A stretch of 64,000 nucleotides of DNA, taken from contig JAWQFJ010001241.1 of assembly GCA_034096865.1 (NCBI GenBank), positions 12,501 through 76,500 on the forward strand. The letters are read 5' to 3'. The stretch comes from Theodoxus fluviatilis. Taxonomy: Eukaryota; Mollusca; Gastropoda; Cycloneritida; Neritidae. The notes beneath the pieces were generated by a model. That model was not told the DNA's origin. It worked only from the letters and a program-made list of their open reading frames with translations, and searched no databases. This document shows positions 12,031 to 22,549 of the stretch, in pieces (within the stretch, counting starts at the first letter, position 1; each line of letters starts with the position of its first letter). Both the position numbers and the translations under genes were made by a program.

Positions 12031-12279
12031 TGGGGGGTGTCATCCACAAGTCTGACATGAAACTCTCCATTCACAGCCTTTGAAACTTCATATCTATCAA
12101 TGTTCCTGTTCATTTTCATGAACCTCTTGTTTTGGTCCATGGTGTAATCATCATTGGTTTTGCCAGGATACAGAACTTGGTAGACTTCATCACAGTGAGG
12201 TGCCAGTTCCTGCCGCTCTCGATACCGGATACTAAAACCTTCCTCATTCAACCGAAACTTTTGCAAGGTTTCTCTGCAG
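12031..12279 (-). CDS. Coding exon 4, unrecognised minus-strand gene
   Basis: The acceptor TTTCTTGCAG (an alternative six bases further in keeps frame) leads into ETLQKFRLNEEGFSIRYRE, CDEVYQVLYPGKTNDDY and MKMNRNIDRYEV. The exon is 249 bases long and ends at a GTGATT donor in phase 2. The module VYQVLYPG resembles IYKIMYPG in the preceding exon, which suggests an internal repeat of about 70-80 residues. Charged, helical composition with no signal peptide or membrane segment suggests a soluble or cytoskeletal protein. Confidence 0.7.
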
Positions 12280-13246
12280 CTGCAAGAAATTAAACTCAGT
12301 TTCAGACTTGCCTAGCTACCGCTGCCTAAACTGGCAAGATGACACATCTAATACTGATAAGCATCTCTACACAACTTGTTAGAGGTGATTTCCATAGGCC
12401 CAATCAGTTCTTCTACACTAAGGCTAATGGCTTTTACAAAATACCTTCATGTTAGCTTGGAAAGCTACAGGTGAAAGCCAGTGTAGATCTACTTTTCTAC
12501 ATCTATGCATGAGAGTAGGTGTCCATTAGATATGATGTTTGTCAAGACAAACTGCTTACAGCCTCTGTGAAAGCTTCTTGGTCATATCATAAGGCTGCGT
12601 TGTAGTTACAGCAACATGGAAAACAAAGGGGGGTCAGGAAGTCAGCCTGAACTTAAATTTTTTAATGGGTAGGCCAGATAAAACATTAGTCACAATTTCT
12701 TTCACTGATATTTTAAAAAAAAATTAATTAGTGAATTCCATGAGTGCTCATTGGGCTGAGAAGATGAAACAGCACATCTTGATTACCATCAATTCCCTCC
12801 CATCCCCCTACCCCTTTTCCTAGTTCCAAAAAAAGTGCTGGGTTGGCAGGAAAAAAAAGTTCTGTCACTGCCAGGTTACCATAACCAAAATTTTGTTTTT
12901 TTCTGACAAAAGCAATCACAACTGAATTCTGAGGCCACATACTAGAGTACCCATATATTTAAACAGTGCATGATAAATATCATCAAAGTTAAATCCACAG
13001 TGATGGTTTCATTAGAATTAGATTTCTGTTAGTCCCTCTGAAGACCATAGATGGATTATTCGATATGGCTAAATCAGCAGACATTCAATACAGTGACAAA
13101 GAAGACTGAATAGTTAAGCTGAAAACACAGCACTGCACAGGAGTTTTTCCTCATGTAGGATGTACATCACTGAGACCTTATGCCTCTGTATGCAACACAG
13201 TGCATCTGCACTGGTGCCACAATCATCATGCATGTGTGCAGTTTAC

Positions 13247-13438
13247 TTCGAATCATGGACTGTGTATGAGCCTGGGTACATAATTTTGTAAATGGCATTG
13301 ACGTGGACAGGCGTGACACCAGTGCCTTTTAGCAGACGGTATTTGAATTCTGGGTCATGAGTAATATCCTCGAAAACCACACGAGCGTCGTTAGCTTTCA
13401 GAGCCGCTTCTGACGCAAAACTTTTTTTCCTTTCCAAT
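13247..13438 (-). CDS. Coding exon 3, unrecognised minus-strand gene
   Basis: The acceptor ATATCTCAG joins exon 2 in phase 2 and the GTAAAC donor ends it in phase 2. It encodes LERKKSFASEAALKANDAR, EDITHDPEFKYRLLKG and NAIYKIMYPGSYTVHDS. The frame is open through all 192 bases and connects cleanly to both neighbours. Confidence 0.7.
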
Positions 13439-13513
13439 CTGAGATATTATGGTAATCAGCTGTTCATTTCATTACTGTTGACTATTTAAAACTCATAGCC
13501 AATGTGGTCCCCC

Positions 13514-13542
13514 CTCCCCGCCCCCCCCCCCCCCCCCCCCCC
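13514..13542. repeat. Poly-C tract
   Basis: Run of about 26 C with one GCC interruption inside an intron of the minus-strand gene. Similar long homopolymer C or G runs recur across the window (31793-31815, 33108-33124, 42966-43010, 58349-58370). Confidence 0.9.
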
Positions 13543-13958
13543 ACTCCCTCTTCTTGAGTTAGATTTTTTAAGCAGAAGGGATAATAAGAAACTGCACTGC
13601 TGCCAATTTGGTACACTTAAGAACTATGTCTAAGAAAGAAAGCTGTGATAGTAGCCAGTAGTATTATTCTTTTTTAAAAGATCTACTTGAGAATACAAAC
13701 TAGCTTTAGGAATCAGCTGTCACTGCTCTAGACACACTACACAACGCTAAGTTTACTGCAGGCTTTGCAAACATTTCAAGGTACAATGAAACTGAAAGAT
13801 AGATGAACTGATCTTGTTCACTGTAATATAACTCACATGATTTCAGGACATCCACTTCCTACAAAAATCATGCTTGAGCAAAATATGTCCTTATTCCTAC
13901 ATGCAGCATACATCGTTACAAACAAGTGTGATTGCTGCTCAAGGTTGTTTATGGCATA

Positions 13959-14812
13959 AGGGAAAAACATGTGAGTTAATCAAATTTAATGAAACAATAT
14001 CAAAATAACAAAATAGGTCAAAATGGTAATACACGTACATAAAAAGGTGTTGACCCAAAGCTTGAAGCCTTCAGTGACACAAGAGTAACAATTTTTTAAA
14101 AAGTGAACCAAAAAGAAGGGGACAAGTAAATGACAGTACTTATTTCCACAAACAAGAAAAAAGAAAAAAGTACAATAATATTTACATGGTGTATGAATCC
14201 GTGGGGACCAGTGTGAGGAAAGGTACGTACTTCTGCTACAGTTTCATCCTGTCAAGTGAGTGAGGGAGGTGAAGGAGGTGACACTGTTCACCACGGCCAA
14301 GTCTCACTAGCAGCACGGAGATGAGGTGGTGGTGGGAGGTGGTGGTGGGAGGTGGTGGTGGGAGGTGGTGGTGGGAGGTGGTGGTGGGAGGTGGTGGTGG
14401 GAGGTGGTGGTGGGGTGGGGCATATTCCCGGCGTTGGGAGGCACCTGGTGACGTGACAGTGACCTGGTGTGGTGAGATTTGGCCGCGGTGAGCTGTGTCA
14501 CCTCCTTCACATCCCTCACTCACTTGACAGGATGAAACTGTAGCAGAAGCACCTTTCCTCGCACTGGTCCCCAGGGGTTCATATACCATGTAAATATTAT
14601 TTGTACTTTTTTCTTTTTTCTTGTTTGTGGAAATAAGTACTGTCATTTACTTATCCCCTTCTTTTTGGTTCTCTTTGGTTTAATTGCTACTCTCTTGTCA
14701 CTGAAGGCTTCTGTGGGCCAACGCCTTTTTTTGTACATGTATTGCAATTTTGATCTATTTGGTTATTTAGATACTGTTTCATTAAATTTGATTAACTTGC
14801 AGGGTTTTCCTT
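13959..14812. repeat. Long inverted repeat (foldback) with a GGTGGT minisatellite loop
   Basis: The left arm (about 13959-14307) and right arm (about 14475-14812) are reverse complements over about 340 bases with scattered mismatches. For example TTAATCAAATTTAATGAAAC at about 13976 pairs with GTTTCATTAAATTTGATTAA near 14776, and CACTTGACAGGATGAAACTG near 14520 pairs with the left arm near 14240. The loop of about 165 bases is mostly GGTGGTGGGA repeats. Situated in an intron, it would make a long hairpin in the pre-mRNA. No transposase or recognisable ends are seen. Confidence 0.85.
14326..14412. repeat. GGTGGTGGGA minisatellite
   Basis: About seven copies of a 12-base GGTGGTGGGAGG-like unit, strongly G-rich on the plus strand, forming the loop of the surrounding inverted repeat. 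Confidence 0.9.
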
Positions 14813-14827
14813 GTTCCCTTCTTTGTT

Positions 14828-14831
<4 letters not shown>

Positions 14832-14880
<49 letters not shown>
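14832..14880. repeat. (TA)n microsatellite
   Basis: Pure alternating TA run of about 49 bases immediately outside the right arm of the long inverted repeat. Confidence 0.95.
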
Positions 14881-14883
<3 letters not shown>

Positions 14884-15120
14884 CTACATGCAGCAGAAAT
14901 GTGTCTTCAAAAAACAAGTGTTCCTTCATTTTGTCCGACAACATTATGAAAATGTTCATGCAAAATGCAGTGAAGAACACAAATGGAAAGCAAGAAATGA
15001 AAATAATGATATTAGCAGGCTTCTGAAACATTATACTGTGACCTTCACAATAATGAACAAAGGTTCAAATAACTGTCCTCCAAATATTTTTGTGTCAGAA
15101 AATCAACACTAATAGGGGAG

Positions 15121-15231
15121 GGATGGGTGGGTGGGTGGGGGTGGGGATGGGTGGGTGGGTGGGGGTGGGGGTGGGGATGGGTGGGTGGGTGGGGGTGGGG
15201 ATGGGTGGGTGGGTGGGGGTGGGGGTGGGAA
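15121..15231 (+). repeat. GGGTGGGTGGGGGTGGGG array, G-quadruplex potential
   Basis: Tandem array of GATGGGTGGGTGGGTGGGGG-type units. Runs of three to five G are separated by single T or AT throughout, so many overlapping four-run quadruplex motifs exist on the plus strand. It lies in an intron of the minus-strand gene, so the nascent RNA would be C-rich. Confidence 0.9.
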
Positions 15232-15761
15232 ATAGTTGTGGTTACAGTAAAGTGGCCAGAAAAATTTGAGTCCGAAGGTCAGCCTGATTTTTTTATATAT
15301 GGAAGAGGACAGATTGAAAATATATCACAAAGTCTTTCACTGAAAAAACTTTTATACAAATTCTTAAATAGTGAATTCCCAAAGTTCTCATGAGGCAGGG
15401 ACGATGGGACAACGTAGCATTTGTTGATTACCATAACTTTCTTCCCCATTTATTGCTTTTTCCTTTTTCACTTTTTAAAAAAGTTTAGGGTTGGCAAAAA
15501 AAAAAGGTCTGTTGAGTTACTGCAGCCACAACTATTTTTTTCTTTGGCCTAAACAAGGTGCACACAGAATATACTCTTTAACTAGTCTAAGCAGCAGTAT
15601 CAGGAAATACACAATGCTGAACTGTGTGTGACAATGAAAGCTGCTTTTAGAAATTTCTAAGTTTACCTACCCTGAAAAAGAGACACTCTTTGTAAATGAA
15701 CTATTAGAAGATGCCATCACACTTAAATACTTACTAAAGAAATGAAGAGACTCAACACATG

Positions 15762-15763
<2 letters not shown>

Positions 15764-15854
<91 letters not shown>
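15764..15854. repeat. Compound (TA)n-(GA)n microsatellite
   Basis: About 50 bases of TA followed, after AAATAAAGATA, by about 30 bases of GA. Confidence 0.95.
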
Positions 15855-15857
<3 letters not shown>

Positions 15858-16163
15858 AGTGCAAACATTTTATTCTATTTACCATTCTCTCCTTCAGATC
15901 TAATTAACACCATACAGCAAAAAAAAATCCAACTTAGAGTCAAAAGTGTCTGCACGAGAGAATGTTTTCCAATCATGTTTCATATGATCACAAATTACTT
16001 AGACATTTGGCCACAAAACCAAAGCTGAGTGTCTACAGAATACACTTGAAGAATCACTGATGACATTTGCTGAGATGAGTTATGTACTCATCAGCGACAA
16101 TTCTATCATGCTGTAAAACTGTCTGAGAGAAGCAGACACTGATTAACAGGATCAAAAGTTTAC

Positions 16164-16225
16164 CTGAGCTCAAACTGTCCTGGTTCCGCTATTACAAGTC
16201 CTTCTTCTGCAGTGAAATTTGTCCC
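16164..16225 (-). CDS. Coding exon 2, unrecognised minus-strand gene
   Basis: A 62-base exon between a TTTGCTTTAG acceptor and a CAG/GTAAAC donor. It encodes GTNFTAEEGLVIAEPG and QFEL and joins the first coding exon in phase 0. It is too short to be recognised alone; support comes from frame continuity and good splice signals. Confidence 0.65.
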
Positions 16226-16844
16226 CTAAAGCAAAGAAGATTGCAGGATTAAAGTGATTACATAAGCATAAAAACCTAGCAATCATCTACATCCTACAAA
16301 GAAACATACCAATAATTGTGATCATTCTTGTTTGTTCATTTCATGAACTATGAAACTGCTATATATCCATGTCTGTTTGTTGCAGGATACACATTAATTT
16401 AACTCTTCCCTTACCAGGTTTATACAGAACCCAACACAATTTTTTTCTGCAGAGAAACACACACCCGGTAGTGCTCTTTTGCGAGTGTAATGGCTCCCCA
16501 AAAGCAGATAATATTACTGCACCATCAATTATTATTCAGTCTTTAAATGCAAATATTGATAAATTAATTTCCTTGTCAAACTTGGCTTCATTTCTCCATG
16601 ACATGATGAGTTTTTTTGAGCCCAGATCTAAAAAACTGTCATTGATTTACGTTTGTTACATTTGAAACCGTATCGATGAAAGACTGACGATTCAATATAA
16701 TAATAAACACAAGAAATACAGTCGAGACTGATTCATTTTGCACATGTCTAATTTCACAGCTATATTCAAAGCGACATCGTTTTCCCTGCACAAACACCCC
16801 ATGCCCATATCGCGTATGACAGACAAGCTGAGACAGACTCTTAC

Positions 16845-16952
16845 TCCGGGTGGTTCACAAGTTGCTTTCTTTTCCATCCGTTCTCTGGCAGCAAAAGCTC
16901 TGTCAATTTTTCTCTGCTGCCGCAGAGCCTCCATGTGATAATTGATGGACAT
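16845..16952 (-). CDS. First coding exon of an unrecognised, possibly ciliary, minus-strand gene
   Basis: ATG at 16950-16952 opens MSINYHMEALRQQRKIDRAF and runs 36 codons to a GTAAGA donor (KKATCEPPG). With the exons at 16164-16225, 13247-13438, 12031-12279 and 11620-11737, all junctions are GT/AG and in frame, giving about 240 residues, with more downstream. The protein is hydrophilic and charged, with repeated I/V-Y-x-I/V-M/L-Y-P modules and no signal peptide. This is reminiscent of small ciliary and microtubule-associated proteins, but I cannot name a family. The start is the first ATG after an upstream region lacking an open frame. The introns carry a long inverted repeat and a G-rich array. 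Confidence 0.7.
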
Positions 16953-17600
16953 TGTCCCTTATTTATACACAGAAATCCTGCTGTGCAAAACCTTTACAGA
17001 TGGTAGCGGGCAGTAAGCTCTCACAACAGAAACTGTTGTCAAGGGATAACGACAACATCAAGACCGCAGCATAAAAAAATTTGTATCTAAATATAATAAA
17101 TGAATAAACATCACGGTTCAATTTATCGTCGATTTTTGATCTCTTTTGTACTATCAGAAATCAGCAATTTGAGGGAAAACTCTAAAAATATTTCCGAGGG
17201 GGCCCTGTAACCTGCATACGTAAGAGAATTCCGTGTTGAATTTAATATTGGATAACTTTCTGTGTAAAATATATAAAGTCTTTCGTTCAGTTTAATGTTT
17301 GTTATATAGATAAAAATATTTTATTAATTGTATAGCAAATACATATTTGCTATATAAGATTTAGCTAATCAATGTGTAACTATGCATGTTTTTACCGTAA
17401 GATTTCCTCCATTAATTGGGGCTGGTGGGATGCGCAGAATCCGTCCAGACAGAGCCATTCCATGCGCAGGTTATCCATGTGGGGGGAACGACGCCAGTGG
17501 TAGTCGTAACCTGACTTTTTTTCCCCTATGAACTATCACTATAGTACCGATGTGTTTAAATCATTAACGTCCTGTTTATAACTTTAAGTACTACTGCAGG
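16953..17600. promoter_or_regulatory. Candidate promoter region of the minus-strand gene; possible plus-strand leader exon
   Basis: This region lies directly upstream of the first minus-strand coding exon and should hold its 5' UTR and promoter. At 17599 a strong donor (CTGCAG/GTAAGT) ends a non-coding plus-strand stretch. It could be an untranslated first exon of the plus-strand G3BP gene 13 kb away or of another transcript. No TATA box or other element decides this. Confidence 0.2.
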
Positions 17601-18152
17601 TAAGTCGAAAGTTGTATAACCTTGTTGACGATATTTGATCTCTGAGTCTGTTAGAATTGCGTCCAACAAACGCTGCGTGGAACGTGCTATTGTTTGTTGA
17701 TTCGTCATCTATTCTAGAGTTTTGGATCATGTTTTAAATGTTTTCAATAGAATGTGTTGATTTTCCCGTAAGTTTATGGTATTGCTGACTGGTTAATTCC
17801 TGTGAAGTGTTGGTAAAGTATGAAATGTGATCGCGTGGCTGCGACGTCGTGCCTTCCGTCAGTGGCTTCTCGGCCTTAGTTTCAAGTCGAAGAGCAGGAA
17901 TAATATTTTTCGCGTGTTTCCACATTTGTCGTGATGATTGTTGATATGCTTTACTGTGGCAGGTATAAACAAGTAAATGCAGCTAGTACAAATATGTTAC
18001 TGTCTATCTTTCTGTCGTTAGGTTTGGACTGAAATTTTATCATTCAATTCAGCAGCACGTGGAGGTGAGACTTCGACTAGGCCAGTAGGCAGTACGGCAT
18101 AAGAGACTCAGAGAGTAGTGGCACCGGTAGTTGGGGGAATAGATGATGTCGA

Positions 18153-18542
18153 TTTAAGCTTTGTTTCAGTTCTTACTCTTAGTGAAGAGGCATCTTGCAC
18201 TCTGATAATTATTTCATGTAAAATAATAATTAGTATGATTTTGTCATTTTCGTCCACATCTGGAGTTACGAAATGAATGTGGAAGTTTCGATTTTCGATA
18301 AATGTGTCGCTTTAGAATATTCCGAACTTTTATTGCACCCGCTCGGTTTTAAGCTTTGTTTCAGTCCTTACTCTTAGTGAAGAGGCATCTTGCACTCCGA
18401 TAATTATTTCATGTAAAATAATAATTAGTACGATTTGATCATTTTCGTCCACATCTGGAGTTACGAAATGCATGTGGAAGTTTCGATTTTCGATAAATGT
18501 GTCACTATAGAATAATCCGAACTTTAATTGCACCCGCTCGGT
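18153..18542. repeat. Tandem duplication of a 195-base unit
   Basis: Two adjacent copies (18153-18347 and 18348-18542) begin TTTAAGCTTTGTTTCAGT and end CACCCGCTCGGT, with only about a dozen differences. The second runs into TATATAAAATGGCG. No gene is recognised in either copy. Confidence 0.9.
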
Positions 18543-18744
18543 ATATAAAATGGCGTCCATTCTTTAACCATGCCGTTTTGCCCATCCGTGCGCCATCAGC
18601 ACATTCTGCCATTTTCGCAGTGAAATCTTACGGTAAATATAGTAGTCTTCATGGTTGAATTCACATGGTTATGATTTTACACGAAGTTGTGGTCGTGAGT
18701 GCTTTTAAAAAAGCGTATAGCACTATGATTACATTCCTTGCTTG

Positions 18745-18868
<124 letters not shown>

Positions 18869-19033
18869 CCCCCCCCCCCCCATCTCTCCCCTCTCCTTTC
18901 GAGTCCGAGCGTCAGGATTCTAGTCTCTTCGAAATAATCTAGTTTGGATTCATACTAACTGAACCCTTTTCTCTTTTATTTGCTTGCAAATCGGATATTT
19001 TTAATTAGTAACCCTTACCGCTTGACTTATAAT

Positions 19034-19728
19034 AATATTAATAATAATGAATAGCATTTGTATAGCGCACTTCTGTACAACTCAATGCGCTGACATAACC
19101 ACATTCACGCGCAGACATTCATCAACAAGCTTAAAAACATAATACAACTTACAGACCTGAGAATGGATACAACAACATACATGATCATGAAAAGAAAAAC
19201 CTACAATCAAACAAAAGCCAGTTGAAACATGTGAGTCTTCAGTTGCGACTAAAAAATAGGTAAAGTGGGTGTGTCACGCAGGCCATCCGGCAGCGAGTTC
19301 CAGACAGAGGGGGCATTGAATCTAAAACTACACTCACCAAAAGATTTTGTACTACGTTTAGGAATTTTGAGAAGCTTTTCATTTGCTGAACAGAGAGAAC
19401 GGGATGGTTGATATATAAATGCGAAGGGATGCCGAAAGATGCACAGGAAGAGTACCATCAAAATGACGGTAGGCCAAAACAGCAATTTTGTACTGGCAGC
19501 AGAATTTCACGGGAAGCCAGTGTAGATGCCTAAGCATGGGTGTCACATGATCGCGTTTTCCCTTCCTCAGCACTAGACGTGCTGCTCTGTTTTGAACGCG
19601 CTGCAAACGGTTCAATTGTTCTGCTGGAAGACCTGCAACAACTGAATTACAATAATCCAGCCTTGAAGTGACCCTGGCAGTGACCAGTCTTAACACACAC
19701 AGTGTCAGAAAGATAAGACAAGGTTTTT
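19034..19728 (-). mobile_element. 5'-truncated non-LTR retrotransposon (CR1/L2-like) remnant
   Basis: Minus-strand translation gives the C-terminal LINE segment ARVTSRLDYCNSVVAGLP, LNRLQRVQNRAARLVL, LRHLHWLPVKF and, after a frame change near 19380, APSVWNSLPDGLRDTPTL. A 3' UTR ends in a GTGCGCTATACAAATGC-like stretch and an ATT-rich tail at 19034-19050. Homologous to the LINE at 1494-2770. Its 5' side is cut off exactly where the dispersed element at 19729 begins. Confidence 0.8.
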
Positions 19729-20604
19729 GACTCACATGCGAAGCAAAAGTGAGTCTATGTACTGAGCCGTGTCGTCCGTCCGTCCGTCCGGGCGTCCGTC
19801 CGTCCGGGCGTCCGTCCGTCCGGGCGTCCGTAAAAAACTTAAACGTTGGATTTTTCTCGGAGACTATTAAGTCTATCAACACCAAATGTGGCATGATGGT
19901 GTATGATGACAAGGCCTCAAAAAACATACATAGTGACTTGACCTTGCTTCAAGGTCAAGGTCACAGGAGCCATAAATGTGGTCTCAAAAACAGTCATTTT
20001 TCACATTTTCCCAATTTTCTCCCACGTTATTGAGAATGGCGACCTTAGCTACAAGTGGTATATAGGTCAAAGCAAGCCCTATCTTTTGATACCAGTTTGG
20101 TTGACCTTGCTTCAAGGTCAAGGTCACAGGAGCTCTTCAAAGTTGGATTGTATACATATTTTGAAGTGACCTTGACCCTGAACTATGGAAGATAACTGTT
20201 TCAAACTTAATAATTATGTGGGGCACATGTTATACTTTCATCATGAGACACATTTGGTCACATATCATCAAGGTCAAGGTCATTTTGACCCTTATGAAAT
20301 GTGACCAAAATGGGGTAGTGAACCACTAAAAGTGACTATATCTCATGGTAGAAAGTGCCAATAAGCACCATTGTGCTTCCTATGTCTTGAATTAACAGCT
20401 TTGTGTTGCATGACCTTGGATGACCTTGACCTTGGGTCAAGGTCACATGTATTTTGGTAGGAAAAATGTGTAAAGCATTTCTTTGTGTATGATGTCATTG
20501 GTAGGTTTAGTTGTTTGACCTTGACCTTGAATGTCACCTGAAGGTCAAGGTCATGTAAAGGTCAAGGTCAAGCATGTGAGTCGTATGGGCTTTGCCCTTC
20601 TTGT
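19729..20604 (+). mobile_element. AGGTCA-rich dispersed element, copy 2 (typical full-length form)
   Basis: This is the reference copy. The 5' end GACTCACATGCGAAGC is followed within 27 bases by its own inverted half (AAAGTGAGTC). A variable GTCCGTCCGTCCGGGC microsatellite follows, then a conserved core, then GCATGTGAGTC, a GGGC-TTT-GCCC hairpin and the end TTCTTGT. I count 20 AGGTCA/TGACCT hexamers in 876 bases, many as back-to-back pairs or in the extended form TCAAGGTCA. There is no coding capacity. Insertion lies in a T-run, with no target duplication beyond 1-2 T. The subterminal inverted match, 3' hairpin and internal microsatellite resemble Helentron-derived non-autonomous elements, which is inference. 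Confidence 0.85.
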
Positions 20605-20994
20605 TACATTTCACGTTAGACCTTTGTTCCAAAGGTTGTCTAGTACATCAAAATTTTAACATGTTGTTTTTAAGAAAATTAATTTGAATTAAGTATGAAT
20701 TATGTTTAAGTAATTCAGACTGAACCAACTTATTTGGAGCTATAACATCCATAGATTTATTTTTGTCGGCGCACTTGTGTGTGTGTGTGTTCTGTACACA
20801 TGTGGTCAAGAGTACAGAGGTGCTGAGTATTGGTGTGACACAAATATTTCAAAATAAACTTTCTGATTCAGTAATGATACACTCTTCATTTCCCATAAAT
20901 ATGATGCATTAGGTGATGTATAAACTGTACAGAAAAAAACTGAATGTAATCTTTAGTTTAGTTGTATTTGAAGAAGACAGTTTGGAGTCTCATC
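20605..20994. other. Unassigned sequence
   Basis: AT-rich stretch with a short (GT)n run near 20777-20790. Nothing coding or repeated is recognised. Confidence 0.4.
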
Positions 20995-20998
20995 TTAA

Positions 20999-21718
20999 CT
21001 CATTGAAGACGGCACTATTTTTAGCTCGTGTTGACTGGAGACGCATGTTTCTGGGCATTTTTACAGAAATTGCTGAAAAAATACTAATCAAGCAACGGAA
21101 AAACTGTTGCCATCATTAGAACGCTCTTTGTCTCCTTTATCCTTGTAGATCAATGTCATGTTCTCATTATTTTTATTTTGAATATAGTATTGCAACAAAG
21201 ATGGGTACCGTCTGGCATACCTGTTTTTAGTTCGGCTGGAGTGAGGCTGACTTGCTCAGCCGACAGCATGTACGGATCAGTTTTCGATTCCTCTTCTTCG
21301 GTCAGCAGTTCGTGCACTATATCTATGATCTGCTCCTCTAAAACTACATCTTTTTCATCTTCGTCCTCTTCGGAAAAAAGGAGCACGTCGTCCTTCTCAT
21401 CTGATCCTTCTTTCATAGCGATTTCAACAAAAATCCTCATCGTCCTGCTTCGACGCCATTGCGATTTATCGTTGAAATCGCCCCCTTGCCACATGTGTAA
21501 ACAAAGTCTGGCAGTGCCTTATCCTCTTCAAATTCAGAGACACAGACGATCTACAATGTTCCTCACTATCTTATAAGAGAACTAGACTACCTCGACTGGT
21601 TAAGAGCCCCTCACAATACGCACAAGAAATTAACATACGCACCGCATCATATGATGAGATGCGTCGTCAAACGTTGCTCACCTCACCGCATCATATGATG
21701 AGATGCGTCGTCATTGAG
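20999..21718. mobile_element. Non-autonomous piggyBac-like element (720 bp) with transposase N-terminus remnant
   Basis: Flanked by TTAA on both sides (20995-20998 and 21719-21722), with inverted ends CTCATTGAAGACG and CGTCGTCATTGAG (11 of 13 matching). The right end carries two copies of a unit containing the palindrome GCATCATATGATG. On the minus strand an acidic segment (SEEDEDEKDVVLEEQ, LTEEEESKTDPY) preceded in another frame by MASKQDDEDF looks like the acidic N-terminus common in piggyBac transposases. It is frameshifted and has no catalytic domain. Confidence 0.65.
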
Positions 21719-21722
21719 TTAA

Positions 21723-22549
21723 CTTGACACCACCACTCATTCAGAAAAAGAGCCACAAAAAAAACTATTCAACACAAAAACTTTTCTGGAGGTTCAACAT
21801 CCAAGTATTATTGATATGTTTGCTCCTAGGTCAAGAAGAAATAAAACCTTAAAGGTTAGCATTTGTCTTAACTCAACTTTACACAATGTCACACTTTCTC
21901 TCACTGACAGCATTCAAGATTTATTGAGCATCAAACACATGTGCAGAAACATAGATCTTTTGTCAACAACATGAAACAAGTTTGGGTTGTGTGAGTTGAC
22001 AGTGTGAAGAGGAAGAGGCTGTGTTTTGAGGTAGGGTAGTGAAATCGGCGTACTCAGCACCTGCGTACTCTTGACCATATTCCTTTGTGTTGTAAGAAAT
22101 ACATTAATGGCCTGGTTCAAATTTGAAGTAAATGTGTCAAACAGGTATTGATTGGTAAAAATAGGTCAGAATGATAAATAGACCTCATTTTCAACTAAGT
22201 AATAGGTAACGTATTTGAGCATTCCAAACATGCTCAAAAGATTATGAAAGTTCATATGTCTATCTACACAGTTGGTGGTGGTTCTTTGGCACAAAGGAGT
22301 TCCAATTGGTACAGTACAAAAGCTGGAGCCAATTGAAAGGCAAAATAAACCCTTACTGGTGAATTTTGTGGCTCATCCTATGGAAATAATTTCTAATGAT
22401 ACAGCATTTGATGTTCCTGTGTATTCTATGTGAAAACTTACATCAGCCTCAGCCCATAATGGAAGACACTTCACAATTTAAGGGAATCAAGTAGGCCTAG
22501 TAAAGCCAACATAAGTTTTACTCTCATTTTAATCTTGTCAAACTTACTC
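21723..22549. other. Unassigned AT-rich sequence
   Basis: No coding signal, recognisable ends or shared repeat found between the piggyBac-like element and the GTAGGTAC-ended element. Confidence 0.4.

Noticed and set aside
14236..14646. Proline/histidine-rich minus-strand ORF (PPPPTTTSHHH)
   Set aside because: It runs through the GGTGGT minisatellite and both arms of the inverted repeat, with no independent coding evidence.
19749..19830. Telomere-like or promoter CpG array in the GTCCGTCCG stretch
   Set aside because: It is the variable microsatellite of the dispersed element, present in all copies at the same position.
19749..20033. Recurrent 60-118 codon ORFs (for example MVSKTVIFHIFPIFSHV) found in many copies
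   Set aside because: They recur only because the dispersed element recurs. Frames are not conserved against stops and no start context or domain exists.
21156..21576. Plus-strand serine-rich ORF at 21178-21576
   Set aside because: It is the antisense shadow of the acidic minus-strand transposase leader in the piggyBac-like element.
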